Notes: generated by a model not told the origin, from the sequence alone. A stretch of DNA of 64,000 nt from Lentzea sp. NBRC 105346 (GCF_030269605.1 NZ_BSTQ01000003.1:372001-436000), one strand, 5' to 3'. Counted from the first letter of the stretch, positions 1 through 8,527 are shown. Made by a program: numbers and translations.

Positions 1-2
1 TC

Positions 3-1808
3 GGTTCGCTCAACCTCGAAGGCGTCCGGCTGGAGCACCCCCTGATCCTCCGCGACTGCTACGTCGAGGAGGAGATCAACCTCTGTCAGGCGGAGATCCC
101 GCGCGTGGACTTCAGCGGCTCACACCTGTGGGGGTTGGACGCCGAGCAGCTGCACACCAAGCACGACGTAGACCTGCGCGAGGTGGTGACGACCGGTACC
201 GAGATTGCACTGACAGGCGCCCGCATCGGCGGCTGCCTGCTGCTCGTCGACGCGCGACTGTCCAATGTGAACGGACGGGCCTTCCGGGCGACCGGCATCG
301 AGATCGCACAGGACGTCTACGCCAACGGGCTCCGGGCCGCAGGCGAGGTGATGCTGCACCGGGCCCGTATCAAAGGCGATCTCAGCCTGCCCGGCGCTCG
401 CCTGTTCAATCCCGGCCGTACCGCGCTGGAGCTGAGCTACGCCGAGGTCGGCATCCTGGCGTGCACAGGCCTTACCGCGACGGGAGCCGTGCACCTGTCT
501 GGTTCACGGCTAGATGGCGACATGCTGTTGGGCGAGGGGAAACTGGCCAACGGCACCGGCGACGCGTTGTCGGCGATCGGGCTCGTCGTGACGGGCGCGG
601 CCTTCTTCCAGGACTTCACCGCGCACGGCTCGATGATCCTGGACAGTGCCGACATCGGCGGCGTCCTGGATTTCAGCGAGGCCGAACTGTCCGGGCTGAA
701 TGCGGTGTGGCTCAAGGTGGGCCAGAACGCCCACTTCATCGACGTCATGTGCAGCGGCCGGGTGAACCTGACCGGCGCCGCTGTGCGGGCGAACCTGCTG
801 GTCCTCTCCACGAAAGCCGGCGCGATCCACGCCGCCAGCCTCACCACGGGTCAGGACCTGGTCATCCAGCGCTGCGAGATCACGGGTGACATCGGGCTGG
901 ACGACGTCCGTGTTGGCGGTCAGCTGCGGCTCACCGAAATTCGCGCCGCCACACTGTCGGCCGATGCGCTCGTCGCGGACAAGGACCTGACTTGCGTGCT
1001 GAGGACGTCCGGTGACGTGTGGGCACGTGGGTTGCGCGTCGCCCAGGACGCAACGATCCAGGGTGAGTACGAGGGTGAGGTGGCGCTGCTCGACACGACG
1101 GTCGGCGGCCGACTCGATCTGGGCGCCGCGAAGCTCGACGCCGCCGATCTCGAAGGCGTGCGCGCCGCCGCACTGCGCCTACCGCGAATCCAGGCGCCCA
1201 CGTCGGTCAACCTCACCAACGCGAAGGTCGGCACGTTCGAGGACCTTCCCGACAAGTGGCCAACACAGCTGGGTCTGCGCGGCTTCACATACGACGTCCT
1301 CGATCACGATCACGCGCCCGTCAAGGACCGCATCGGGTGGCTGCAGCGCAACCCAGGCGGCTACACGCCGGGCGTCTACGACACGCTCGCCGCCGCGTAC
1401 AAACGCTCGGGCCGCCTCAACTTCGTGCGCAAGGTCAACATCGCCAAGCAGTGGTTCCGCCGCAACGAGTTCGGCCCGCTGGGCAAGCTCTGGAACTGGC
1501 TGCTCTACCTGACGGTCGGCTACGGCTACCGCCCCAACCAGGCAATTCTGTGGCTGGCAGGGCTACTGGGCATCGGCACGGCGGTGTACTGGCAGGCAGA
1601 CCGAGTCCCGACCGGGCAGGTTGTGCAGGCGTTCAACCCGTTCGTCTACGCGCTGGACGTCTTGCTCCCGATCATCGATCTCGGTCAGGAGAAGGCCTGG
1701 GTGGTGAAGGGCGCGGCCCAGTGGTGCTCGTGGGGCCTGATCGCCGCGGGCTGGGTCCTCACGACGGCGGTGGTTGCCGGTCTCACGAACGCGTTGAAGC
1801 GGGACTAG
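3..1808 (+). CDS. membrane-anchored repeat protein, 5' end cut by the window edge
   Basis: The reading frame is open to the left edge, so the real start lies outside; the GTG at 105 is only an internal candidate. About 500 residues carry a degenerate repeat of roughly 20-25 residues (patterns such as AxLxGxLxLxGA, IxGDLxLxGAxL, VGGQLxLxE) that resembles a pentapeptide-like or polymer-forming beta-helix. The last ~110 residues hold two or three hydrophobic segments (LWLAGLLGIGTAVYW; NPFVYALDVLLPIIDLG; WGLIAAGWVLTTAVVAGLTNAL), so the helix is tethered to the membrane at its C-terminus. Streptomyces homologues are often named 'membrane-associated oxidoreductase', but no cofactor motif is visible here, so I do not assign a reaction. 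The next gene starts 9 nt after the stop. Confidence 0.75.
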   Translation, partial: GSLNLEGVRLEHPLILRDCYVEEEINLCQAEIPRVDFSGSHLWGLDAEQLHTKHDVDLREVVTTGTEIALTGARIGGCLLLVDARLSNVNGRAFRATGIEIAQDVYANGLRAAGEVMLHRARIKGDLSLPGARLFNPGRTALELSYAEVGILACTGLTATGAVHLSGSRLDGDMLLGEGKLANGTGDALSAIGLVVTGAAFFQDFTAHGSMILDSADIGGVLDFSEAELSGLNAVWLKVGQNAHFIDVMCSGRVNLTGAAVRANLLVLSTKAGAIHAASLTTGQDLVIQRCEITGDIGLDDVRVGGQLRLTEIRAATLSADALVADKDLTCVLRTSGDVWARGLRVAQDATIQGEYEGEVALLDTTVGGRLDLGAAKLDAADLEGVRAAALRLPRIQAPTSVNLTNAKVGTFEDLPDKWPTQLGLRGFTYDVLDHDHAPVKDRIGWLQRNPGGYTPGVYDTLAAAYKRSGRLNFVRKVNIAKQWFRRNEFGPLGKLWNWLLYLTVGYGYRPNQAILWLAGLLGIGTAVYWQADRVPTGQVVQAFNPFVYALDVLLPIIDLGQEKAWVVKGAAQWCSWGLIAAGWVLTTAVVAGLTNALKRD

Positions 1809-1817
1809 GCTCGAAAA

Positions 1818-2207
1818 GTGATCACCGAACTCGGCAAGAGCGAGTACCTGCTGCTGACGACGTTCCGCAAGAACGGCACCCCGGTCGCGACGCCGGTGTG
1901 GGTGGCCGGCGAGGGCGACGTCATCTACGCGTGGTCCGCGAAGGACACCGGCAAGGTCAAGCGGCTGCGCAACAGCGGCGTGGTCGAGGTCGCGCCGTGC
2001 GACTTCCGGGGCAACCCCAAGGGCGAGTCGCAGCCGGCCCACGCGACGCTGCTGAGCGATGACGAGAGCGACCACGTGCGCAGCCTGATCGTGAAGAAGT
2101 ACGGCTTCATGGGCTGGCTGACGATGTTCGGCAGCAAGATCCGCCGCGGCCGCACCGGCACGATCGGGATCAAGATCGTTGAGCGTCAACCTGAGGTTGA
2201 CGGCTGA
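1818..2207 (+). CDS. PPOX-class probable F420-dependent oxidoreductase (Rv2061-like)
   Basis: A 129-residue single-domain split-barrel protein starting at GTG 1818. The N-terminal pattern LGKSEYLLLTTFRKNGTPVA followed by TPVW, an AWSAKDTGKVKRL stretch and VEVAPCDFRGNP is typical of the flavin/deazaflavin-binding family that includes mycobacterial Rv2061. These proteins bind F420 or a flavin and reduce small substrates; the substrate here is unknown. The C-terminal segment FMGWLTMFGSKIRRGRTGTIGIKI is the usual cap of the family. It lies 9 nt after the preceding gene on the same strand and its last codons overlap the first of two palindromes that precede the ClpC2-like gene, so that operator is partly coding. 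Confidence 0.85.
   Translation: MITELGKSEYLLLTTFRKNGTPVATPVWVAGEGDVIYAWSAKDTGKVKRLRNSGVVEVAPCDFRGNPKGESQPAHATLLSDDESDHVRSLIVKKYGFMGWLTMFGSKIRRGRTGTIGIKIVERQPEVDG
2184..2202. promoter_or_regulatory. palindromic operator 1 upstream of clpC2-like gene
   Basis: CGTCAACCTGAGGTTGACG is a perfect inverted repeat with 9-nt arms around a single central base. It overlaps the last codons of the PPOX gene and lies 31 nt before the GTG of the ClpC2-like gene. A near-copy follows 29 bp downstream, centre to centre. The ClpC2-like protein has a helix-turn-helix, so autorepression is the simplest reading. Confidence 0.7.
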
Positions 2208-2212
2208 TCGAA

Positions 2213-2231
2213 CGTCAACCTAGAGTTGACG
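2213..2231. promoter_or_regulatory. palindromic operator 2 upstream of clpC2-like gene
   Basis: CGTCAACCTAGAGTTGACG repeats operator 1 with two changed bases in the right arm. It ends one base before the GTG at 2233, so a bound protein would block the translation-initiation region or the transcription start. Together with operator 1 it forms a tandem site on one gene. Confidence 0.65.
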
Positions 2232-2232
2232 G

Positions 2233-2946
2233 GTGGTCATGGCACCGGTCCAGCTGACGGACCTCATCGTCACTGTCGCGACGGCGCACGCCGGCGCGCT
2301 GGACCGGCTGGCCGCCGCCGTCAGCCTGAGCGACCAGCTCGACGAGCTCGGCGACCACCTGATCGGCCATTTCGTCGACGAGGCGCGCCGCACCGGCGCG
2401 TCGTGGACGGACATCGGCGAGAGCATCGGCGTCAGCAAGCAGGCCGCGCAGAAGCGGTTCGTGCCCAAGGAATCGCCCGAGCTGAGCAAGCCGAGCTTCG
2501 ACCGGTTCACGCAGCGATCCCACCGCGTGATCAACCTGGCGCGGCACCACGCGCGGTTCAGCCAGCGCATCGGCAGCGAGCATCTGCTGCTCGGCCTGCT
2601 CGACGAGACCGGTGGCCTGGCCGCGAAGACGATCACCAAGCTCGAGGCGTCCGACGGCACCACGCGCATCGCGACGCTCACCCGGCTGGTCGACGAGTCG
2701 CACCGCAAGCCCGACCCGCAGCCGTTCTCCACGCACTGCAAGAAGGCGCTGGAACTGGCGGTGCGGGAGGCGCTGCGGATGGGTCACACGTTCATCGGCA
2801 CCGAGCACATCCTCCTCGGGCTGCTGGCCGAGGAGGAGGGCACGGCGGCTCAGGTGCTGCGCAGCACCGGCGTCAGCTACGAGCTCGCCGAGAAGCACAT
2901 TCGCGACGTCATCGGCGCGGTGCTCCCCACGCCGCGCGAGGGCTAG
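2233..2946 (+). CDS. clpC2: ClpC2-like protein: HTH plus two Clp N-terminal repeats
   Basis: 237 residues from GTG 2233 (an in-frame ATG at 2239 is an equal candidate). Residues ~1-80 contain a helix-turn-helix ([20 protein letters not shown]), followed by a Clp-N domain in two repeats, each with the EHLLLGLL / EHILLGLL signature (near residues 115 and 195). There is no ATPase domain, so it cannot unfold substrates. This layout matches mycobacterial ClpC2 (Rv2667), reported as a decoy that binds ClpC1-targeting compounds and represses its own gene. The two palindromes directly upstream fit that model. Its stop codon overlaps the convergent priA stop within CTAG (2943-2946). The identification rests on domain order and remembered similarity. 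Confidence 0.82.
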   Translation: MVMAPVQLTDLIVTVATAHAGALDRLAAAVSLSDQLDELGDHLIGHFVDEARRTGASWTDIGESIGVSKQAAQKRFVPKESPELSKPSFDRFTQRSHRVINLARHHARFSQRIGSEHLLLGLLDETGGLAAKTITKLEASDGTTRIATLTRLVDESHRKPDPQPFSTHCKKALELAVREALRMGHTFIGTEHILLGLLAEEEGTAAQVLRSTGVSYELAEKHIRDVIGAVLPTPREG

Positions 2947-3680
2947 CGGACCGCCGCCAGCGCCTCCGGGAGCGTGAACGCACCCGCGTACAACGCCTTC
3001 CCGATGATCGCGCCCTCCACGCCGTCGCGCGACAACGCCGACAGCGCCACCAGGTCGTCCACACTCGACACACCGCCGGACGCGATCACGGGCGCGTCCG
3101 TGCGGGCGCAGATGTCGCGCAGCAGCTCGATGTTCGGCCCCTGCAGCGTGCCGTCCTTGGAGACGTCGGTGACGACGTACCGGGAGCAGCCGTCACGGTC
3201 GAGCCGCTCCAGCACGTCCCACAGGTCGCCGCCGTCCTTCGTCCACCCGCGCGCAGCCAGCCTGTGCCCCTCGGGGGTGATGCGCACGTCCAGGCCGACC
3301 GCGACCTTCTCGCCGTATCGCGCCACGACCGAAGCGCACCACGCCGGGTCCTCCAGCGCCGCGGTGCCGAGGTTGACCCGCGCGACCCCGGTCGCCAGGG
3401 CGGCCTCCAGCGACGCGTCGTCGCGAATGCCTCCGCCCAGCTCGACGTTGACGTCCAGCTTGCCCACGACCTCCGCGATCAGCTCACGGTTGTCACCCCG
3501 GCCGAACGCCGCGTCGAGGTCCACCAGATGCACCCACTCCGCGCCGTCGCGCTGCCACGCCAGGGCGGCGTCCAGCGGGCTGCCGTAGTTCGTCTCGGTG
3601 CCGGCTTCGCCCTGCACGAGCCGGACGGCGAGACCGTCGGCCACGTCAACAGCGGGGAGGAGGGTGAAAGTCACCCGCAC
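2943..3680 (-). CDS. priA: phosphoribosyl isomerase A (HisA/PriA)
   Basis: TIM-barrel isomerase of 245 residues for ProFAR to PRFAR in histidine synthesis; in actinobacteria lacking trpF the same enzyme (PriA) also isomerises PRA in tryptophan synthesis. Visible marks are [19 protein letters not shown] at the N-terminus with the catalytic Asp, the ELGGGIRDD phosphate loop, [15 protein letters not shown] with the second Asp, and [18 protein letters not shown] 3680 is the longest start; GTG 3674 would give the more usual (M)[10 protein letters not shown] start. It is the last gene of the run from the transketolase, 3 nt after the preceding stop, and ends convergently on clpC2. No hisF follows inside the window. 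Confidence 0.95.
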   Translation of the reverse strand: MRVTFTLLPAVDVADGLAVRLVQGEAGTETNYGSPLDAALAWQRDGAEWVHLVDLDAAFGRGDNRELIAEVVGKLDVNVELGGGIRDDASLEAALATGVARVNLGTAALEDPAWCASVVARYGEKVAVGLDVRITPEGHRLAARGWTKDGGDLWDVLERLDRDGCSRYVVTDVSKDGTLQGPNIELLRDICARTDAPVIASGGVSSVDDLVALSALSRDGVEGAIIGKALYAGAFTLPEALAAVR

Positions 3681-3683
3681 AGC

Positions 3684-4925
3684 CTAACGTGCGTCACCGA
3701 GCACCCTCGCTGCCGCACGTTCCTGCGCATCGACGGAGTCCGGGCCCCAGCCGCCCCGGACCATCATCCCGACGTAGCGCGGGTAGTAGTCGAACATGCC
3801 CAGATACAGGTAGATCGCGGAGCTCTCGGGCAGCAGCAGGAGATCCTTGTCCGGCACGCGTTCCTGCAACGCGTTCATCCGCGCCTCCAGCCCCTCGTAG
3901 TCGAGGCCCGGCTCGTAGAAACCGACCCGGTCGACCTCGGCGGGCACGGAGAAGTCAGCGTCGATCTTGCTGCCCGCCTCGACCTGCAGCACCGACGTAC
4001 CCGGGAAGGTCTGCTTGATCAACCGGGCGGACGTGGCGACGTCGGCCGGCGTTGCCCTACGCGCGAACGCCTGGTCCAGCACGGAGAACCCGGCAGCACC
4101 CCGTGCGCGCGAAGCCAGTTGCTGCCAGCGCGCGGCGTGGTCCGGACGCAGCACACAGGAAGCGGTGCAGTCGAAGAACGTGTCGCCGGTGTCGACGATG
4201 CACGTCCCCGGAGCGCAGGCGGACAGGGCCGCCGGGGAAACCTGGTTGATGTTGCTGCGGCCGCGCACGGAGCGCAGGACCTGGTCGGCACCGTGGTATC
4301 CGAAGTAGCGCAACGACTCCGACCGCTTGCGCAGGTGCTCGGAGTTCATCTCGGCGAAGCGCAGGTTGTCGACGGAACCACTGCCGAGGTACACCCAGAG
4401 CCGCTCGGTCGGAACCGCCAGGTCCACCTTGCGCCGCGCGCCGTTGACGGAGAGATCCACAGTGGACCCGGACATGGTGAGCGAGACGCGGAACGGGCCG
4501 TGCGGCGCCAGCCGTGAGAACTTGCGCACCGAGACGCCCTTGCTGAACAGCTCCACGTCACCGTTGTCGCACAACACGAAACCGAGGTTCGTGGCCGGGT
4601 CGGCGACGTTCCCGCCGATGTTCGCCGACTCCGACAGCGCGATCGAAGATCGACTGGATGGCGTCAGCGTCGCCGAGATCGCCGACCCGGTGGACGGCGC
4701 GTCCACCATCACGACGCCGTCAACCGCCAGCTTGCCGTGGCCCACGCGCGCGGATCCCGACAGGACCGTGTAGGTGATGGCGCCCGAACCCTGACGCTGC
4801 TTGAGGTTGTCGTTCAAGGAACGAGCGTTGTCGAACGAGTCACTGAACGGATGCCGCGACGCGGCCGAAGCAGTGGGAACAACGAGAAAAGCAGCCAAGA
4901 AGACGATCAGGGCACGAACGATCAA
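3684..4925 (-). CDS. secreted protein of unknown function inserted between hisH and priA
   Basis: 413 residues with a clear Sec signal peptide ([20 protein letters not shown], cleavage near residue 21). Residues ~25-185 look like an all-beta lectin/concanavalin-like domain (SDSFDN start, [17 protein letters not shown]). After a short link (~200) an alpha/beta region with [14 protein letters not shown], [21 protein letters not shown] cysteines and [10 protein letters not shown] suggests a TIM-barrel-like, possibly hydrolase-derived fold; I cannot name the enzyme. The likely start is TTG 4925, overlapping the hisH stop by 2 nt, with translation probably coupled. It sits inside the his run but has no visible link to histidine synthesis. 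Confidence 0.75.
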   Translation of the reverse strand: MIVRALIVFLAAFLVVPTASAASRHPFSDSFDNARSLNDNLKQRQGSGAITYTVLSGSARVGHGKLAVDGVVMVDAPSTGSAISATLTPSSRSSIALSESANIGGNVADPATNLGFVLCDNGDVELFSKGVSVRKFSRLAPHGPFRVSLTMSGSTVDLSVNGARRKVDLAVPTERLWVYLGSGSVDNLRFAEMNSEHLRKRSESLRYFGYHGADQVLRSVRGRSNINQVSPAALSACAPGTCIVDTGDTFFDCTASCVLRPDHAARWQQLASRARGAAGFSVLDQAFARRATPADVATSARLIKQTFPGTSVLQVEAGSKIDADFSVPAEVDRVGFYEPGLDYEGLEARMNALQERVPDKDLLLLPESSAIYLYLGMFDYYPRYVGMMVRGGWGPDSVDAQERAAARVLGDAR

Positions 4926-5554
4926 AGCTCCCCCAGCCAGTTCTCCAGCAGGTGCGCCCCGGCGTCACCGGACTTCTCCGGGTGGAACTGGGTCGCCCAC
5001 AGCGGCCCGTTCTCGACGGCCGCCACGAAGTCGTCCTTCACGTGTGTCGCCCACGTCACCAGCGGTGCCTTGATGGTGTCCGAGGGCTCCAGGACCCACT
5101 CTCGCACGCCGTAGGAGTGCACGAAATAAAAACGCGTGTCACTGTCCAATCCGGCAAAAAGCTTGCTCTCCGAGGGCGCCCGCACCGTGTTCCACCCCAT
5201 GTGCGGCACGATCGGCGCGTCCAGCCGCTCGACCGTGCCGGGCCACTCCCCGCAGCCCTCGGTGTTCACGCCGTGCTCGATGCCGCGCTCGAACAGGATC
5301 TGCATGCCGACGCAGATGCCGAGCACCGGCCGTCCGCCGGCGAGCCGGTTGTCGATGATCCGCGCACCCTTGACCGAGTTGAGGCCCGCCATGCACGCCG
5401 CGTACGCGCCGACGCCGGGTACCACCAAGCCGTCGGCGGCCAGCGCCGCCTTGGGGTCCGCGGTCACCTCGACATGGGCGCCGACCCGCTGGAGTGCGCG
5501 CTCGGCGGAGCGCAGGTTGCCCGATCCGTAGTCCAGTACGACGACGCGTGCCAT
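4922..5554 (-). CDS. hisH: imidazole glycerol phosphate synthase, glutaminase subunit HisH
   Basis: 210-residue class I glutamine amidotransferase that feeds ammonia to HisF. It starts [18 protein letters not shown]; the nucleophile Cys81 lies in [16 protein letters not shown] and the His191/Glu193 pair in QFHPEKS near the C-terminus, so the triad is complete. The partner hisF is not in this window. ATG 5554 is 9 nt after the previous gene's stop, and its own stop overlaps the TTG of the secreted protein that follows. Confidence 0.97.
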   Translation of the reverse strand: MARVVVLDYGSGNLRSAERALQRVGAHVEVTADPKAALAADGLVVPGVGAYAACMAGLNSVKGARIIDNRLAGGRPVLGICVGMQILFERGIEHGVNTEGCGEWPGTVERLDAPIVPHMGWNTVRAPSESKLFAGLDSDTRFYFVHSYGVREWVLEPSDTIKAPLVTWATHVKDDFVAAVENGPLWATQFHPEKSGDAGAHLLENWLGEL

Positions 5555-5563
5555 GTGACCAGC

Positions 5564-6388
5564 CTATTCGGTCGGTGCCGACCCCTGCGTCACCGGGATG
5601 ACCGGCAGTGCCGTGTTGATCGGCTGCCCCTTCATCGGCTGACGTATGTTCCGGACCACGAACAGCGACACCACCATCGCGAGCGCTCCGGCGATCAGCC
5701 CGCCTTCCAGCGGCCTCAGGTCGGCCAGGACACTGCCCACGACGGCCAGCACCAGCAGCGGCGGCAGCAGCCACCAGTACCAGCGGCGCGGGTTCTTCGG
5801 CACCGGCAGCTGCGCGAGCCACGGGTCCGCGCGCCCCTCGTCCGCGAGCTGCGCGACCTGCGCGACGCCCGGCAGCCCCAGGGCCTCGAAGGCCTCGCGC
5901 AGGGCGGCCACACCGCCGGTGTGCACGTCGTCGATCCGCGCGGCCACGGCGGCGGCGTCCGCCTGCGGCACGACCTTCACGAGGTGCGCGACGGCGCTCG
6001 CGCGGTGTTTGGCGCTGTACCGCCAGCGGTCCGACAAGGTGACGAGCAGCCGGTCGAGCAGACCCCGCACGAAGCCGACCTGTTTCGCCTCGGCGCTCAA
6101 CCGGATGAGCGCGTCGCGCTCACCCCAGCCCCAGCCGCGACCGATGGCGCCGGCGAACCCGATCTGGACCGCTGCGTCGGCGTTCCAGTAAGCGATCACC
6201 GAAGAACCGACGAGCTTGCGCGCCCGGTCCGCGATGACGAGGTCCTGCCCGAGTCGCGTGGCCGGCGACGGCAGGAGCACCGTTCCAGTCGGCACCGGGA
6301 TCAACGCCGCCGGACCCACACCGGCCTGGTGCAACGCGCCCTGGAGCTCCGCGGTGGACATCGGCGTCCAGATGAGGGTTCTGCTCAC
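5564..6388 (-). CDS. membrane protein of unknown function in the hisH operon
   Basis: 274 residues from GTG 6388 (MSRTLIWTPMSTAELQGALH). The first ~190 residues are soluble and Ala/Leu rich with conserved-looking WNADAAVQIGFAGAIG and WGWGERDAL segments; then two hydrophobic helices follow ([20 protein letters not shown] and GLIAGALAMVVSLFVV) and a short Pro-rich tail ending GSAPTE. I do not recognise the family. It lies 20 nt after the transketolase C-half and 9 nt before hisH, so it is probably co-transcribed with both. Confidence 0.75.
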   Translation of the reverse strand: MSRTLIWTPMSTAELQGALHQAGVGPAALIPVPTGTVLLPSPATRLGQDLVIADRARKLVGSSVIAYWNADAAVQIGFAGAIGRGWGWGERDALIRLSAEAKQVGFVRGLLDRLLVTLSDRWRYSAKHRASAVAHLVKVVPQADAAAVAARIDDVHTGGVAALREAFEALGLPGVAQVAQLADEGRADPWLAQLPVPKNPRRWYWWLLPPLLVLAVVGSVLADLRPLEGGLIAGALAMVVSLFVVRNIRQPMKGQPINTALPVIPVTQGSAPTE

Positions 6389-6408
6389 GAGCGAAGATCA
6401 TGCCCGAC

Positions 6409-7290
6409 TCACCGGTGGAAGAAGGAGCGGACGGCGGTACTGATACCGACGACATCGAGATCGTGGGCCGCGTCATGGTCCTCGGCGGTGCCGTAGGCGT
6501 GCAGCTCCAGGTGCCGTTTGACCCCGAGCGACCGCAACCGGTGCGGCACCTCCTCCAGCGCCTCGTTCACGACGTGCGCCGAAGTGCCCTCCAGGTACGG
6601 CTCGACGAGCAGTACGTCGGACCGTTCCGTCTCGTCGAGCGCACGCCGCAGGCCGTCGCCGTCGAACGGCCGGACGGTCGACGCGTAGAGAACGGTCACA
6701 TCGGCCTGTTCCTGTTCGACGGCCTTCACGACCCGGTCCAGCACGGGTCCGACGGCGAGCACCACACCCTTGCGTCCCCGCCTCACCTCGGTGAAGCCCT
6801 GGCCGGTCGGGTACGCCTGGCTGTTCTCGTGCAGCGACAACCTGATGTAGACGCGGTCGTCCCGGTTCAACGCGTCCTCGACGAGCGGCCCGACCTCGTC
6901 GGTGTGGCCCGGCACGTGCACGGTCCAGCCGGGCAGCGTGTCGATCAACGCCACGTCGCCGGGCGCCTGGTGCGTGCGGCCCCACACCGGGTCGTCGTAG
7001 GACGCGCCGATGCTGACCAGCACCGCGCCCACCTCCTGGTGCCCGAGGTCAAGCTTGATCTGCTCGAACGGCCGCTCGACGAGGAACGGCGCGTAGGTGT
7101 GCACCACCGGCCGCAGCCCGGTCAGCGCGAGGCCGCCCGCCACACCGATCAGGGCCTGCTCGCGGATGCCCACGTCGACCACGCGGTCCGTGCGCGGGAA
7201 CAGGTCGCGGGAGATGGCCGCGATCACGACGGCGACCCGCGGGTCCGTCTGCATCCGATCGATGACCGTCTTGGCGAATTCCTTGCGCAT
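6409..7290 (-). CDS. transketolase C-terminal half (pyrimidine-binding and C-terminal domains)
   Basis: 293 residues holding the PYR domain and the transketolase C-terminal domain. The catalytic glutamate that activates thiamine diphosphate is in VDVGIREQALIG (residue ~44), followed by LRPVVHTYAPFLVERPFEQIKLD. It works with the N-half encoded just upstream to form one transketolase or a DXS-like ketol-transfer enzyme. Start ATG 7290 shares one base with the upstream stop (TGATG), so synthesis is coupled. Split transketolases of this kind occur in both central carbon and secondary metabolism; the link here to hisH-priA and a SoxR-type promoter favours pentose-phosphate supply, which is inference. 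Confidence 0.9.
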   Translation of the reverse strand: MRKEFAKTVIDRMQTDPRVAVVIAAISRDLFPRTDRVVDVGIREQALIGVAGGLALTGLRPVVHTYAPFLVERPFEQIKLDLGHQEVGAVLVSIGASYDDPVWGRTHQAPGDVALIDTLPGWTVHVPGHTDEVGPLVEDALNRDDRVYIRLSLHENSQAYPTGQGFTEVRRGRKGVVLAVGPVLDRVVKAVEQEQADVTVLYASTVRPFDGDGLRRALDETERSDVLLVEPYLEGTSAHVVNEALEEVPHRLRSLGVKRHLELHAYGTAEDHDAAHDLDVVGISTAVRSFFHR

Positions 7291-7958
7291 CAGACGTCCT
7301 TCCGAATCTGTGCGACGACAACGCGCGGCATGTCATGAGGTGCGGTGAAGGCTTCGTAGAGCGCGTCGTGATCGCGTCCGTCCACGACCAGCGCGTCCCA
7401 GCCCTCGACGGTGAACCGGGACTCGATGCCGCCGGGCCACCCGTGGCTGGCCGACGAGTTGTCGATCACCACCGCGGTCAGCGTCCCGATGCCGAACCGG
7501 CCGGCGAGCGCGATCGCCTCGTGGTTGCTGCCCTCGTCCAGCTCACCGTCGCCGACCAGCACGAACGTCCGCGCCGGGCTGCCCTGGATCCGCAGGCCGA
7601 GCGCCGTACCGACGGCCAGCGGCAGCCCGTGCCCGAGCGAACCGCTGCTGATCTCGACACCGGGCACGAGCAGGCGGTCGGGGTGCTGGCCGAGCGGCGA
7701 GTCCCACGACGTCCAGGTGTCCAATGTGGATGGATCGAGGAAGCCCTTGGCGGCGAGCACGGCGTAGTACGCCATCGGGCCATGTCCCTTGGACAGCAGG
7801 AACCGGTCGCGGTCCGGGTCGGCGACCCGGTCCGGCGCGACGTTCAGCACCCGGTCGTACAGCACCCACAACACGTCGAGGGTCGACGCGGCCGCCCACT
7901 CGTGCTTCTCGTCACCGGTCATCCTCGCGAAGAGGGCCGGCAGCTCCGTCTGCATCAT
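7290..7958 (-). CDS. transketolase N-terminal half (thiamine-diphosphate-binding domain)
   Basis: 222 residues, shorter than the usual ~270 for the split N-half. Motifs in order: LSKGHGPMAYYAVLA, SGSLGHGLPLAVGTALGLR, and the ThDP/metal motif VLVGDGELDEGSNHEA. It must pair with the C-half at 6409-7290. ATG 7958 lies exactly 38 nt from the first base of a TTGACC hexamer that overlaps a SoxR box; a 19-bp spacer would place the -10 at 7966-7971 and transcription would start at or next to the ATG, giving a leaderless mRNA. This gene therefore looks like the first of the run ending in priA, and a member of the SoxR regulon. Confidence 0.9.
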   Translation of the reverse strand: MMQTELPALFARMTGDEKHEWAAASTLDVLWVLYDRVLNVAPDRVADPDRDRFLLSKGHGPMAYYAVLAAKGFLDPSTLDTWTSWDSPLGQHPDRLLVPGVEISSGSLGHGLPLAVGTALGLRIQGSPARTFVLVGDGELDEGSNHEAIALAGRFGIGTLTAVVIDNSSASHGWPGGIESRFTVEGWDALVVDGRDHDALYEAFTAPHDMPRVVVAQIRKDV

Positions 7959-7974
7959 GCGATCAACTCTGCGA

Positions 7975-7992
7975 CCTCGACCTAACTGGAGG
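7975..7992 (-). promoter_or_regulatory. SoxR box between transketolase and soxR
   Basis: CCTCGACCTAACTGGAGG on the plus strand (CCTCCAGTTAGGTCGAGG on the minus strand) resembles the known SoxR box CCTCAAGTTAACTTGAGG. It lies in the 52-bp divergent gap between the transketolase N-half and soxR. Read toward the transketolase, a -35 hexamer TTGACC covers 7996-7991. A second copy at 28231-28248 differs in one of these 18 bases. Confidence 0.85.
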
Positions 7993-8010
7993 TCAAGCTA
8001 CGATGGGCGA

Positions 8011-8472
8011 GTGAGCAAGCTGCCGGAGATGTTGACCATCGGCCAGGTCGCCGAGCGCAGCGGTGTCCCGCACACCGCGCTGCGGTTCTACGAGGACCGC
8101 GGCCTGATCTCGTCCGTGCGCACGACGGGCAACCAGCGCCGCTACGCCCGGTCGGTGCTGCGCAGGCTGGCGTTCATCCGCACCGCCCAGCGGGTCGGCC
8201 TGTCCCTGGAGGACGTGCGCGACGCGCTGGCCACGTTGCCCGACAGCCGCACGCCCACCAAGACCGACTGGGCCAAGCTGTCCCGCGAGTGGCAGTCCGA
8301 ACTGGACGCCCGGATCGACGCGCTGACGCGGTTGCGCGACCGGCTCACCGGGTGCATCGGCTGCGGATGTCTCTCGCTGCGCAGCTGTTTCCTGCAGAAC
8401 TCCGACGACGCGATGGCCCCGCTCGGCCCCGGCGCCCCCCGCCTCAAAGCCGCCACCGAGGGCGGCATCTGA
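8011..8472 (+). CDS. soxR: redox-sensing MerR-family regulator SoxR
   Basis: 153 residues from GTG 8011; ATG 8029 is an alternative and the frame upstream is not supported. The N-terminal MerR winged helix reads LTIGQVAERSGVPHTALRFYEDRGLI, then a dimerisation helix, then the [2Fe-2S] ligand motif CIGCGCLSLRSC with Cys115, 118, 120 and 126, which is diagnostic for SoxR rather than other MerR proteins. In actinomycetes SoxR responds to redox-active compounds and switches on a small set of oxidoreductase genes. Its own gene is divergent from a SoxR-boxed transketolase, and a second box in front of an ABM monooxygenase at 28 kb suggests another target. Confidence 0.95.
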   Translation: MSKLPEMLTIGQVAERSGVPHTALRFYEDRGLISSVRTTGNQRRYARSVLRRLAFIRTAQRVGLSLEDVRDALATLPDSRTPTKTDWAKLSREWQSELDARIDALTRLRDRLTGCIGCGCLSLRSCFLQNSDDAMAPLGPGAPRLKAATEGGI

Positions 8473-8474
8473 GG

Positions 8475-8527
8475 ACCGTTATGGCCACCATCACGGACCT
8501 CAAGTCCGTCATGGTGGCCATAACGGT
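8475..8527. terminator. long inverted repeat between soxR and CYP102
   Basis: Arms of 24 nt (8475-8498 and 8504-8527) pair with one mismatch around a 5-nt loop. The hairpin begins 2 nt after the soxR stop and ends 3 nt before the convergent P450 stop, so it fills the gap exactly and can act as a bidirectional terminator. There is no U-tract. Confidence 0.8.

Noticed and set aside
2226..4517. 763-codon plus-strand frame across clpC2 and priA
   Set aside because: It runs through three real genes in another frame and is Arg/His-rich.
7789..8010. Longer soxR start reaching into the transketolase
   Set aside because: It would cross the SoxR box and the divergent promoter; the MerR domain begins normally after GTG 8011.
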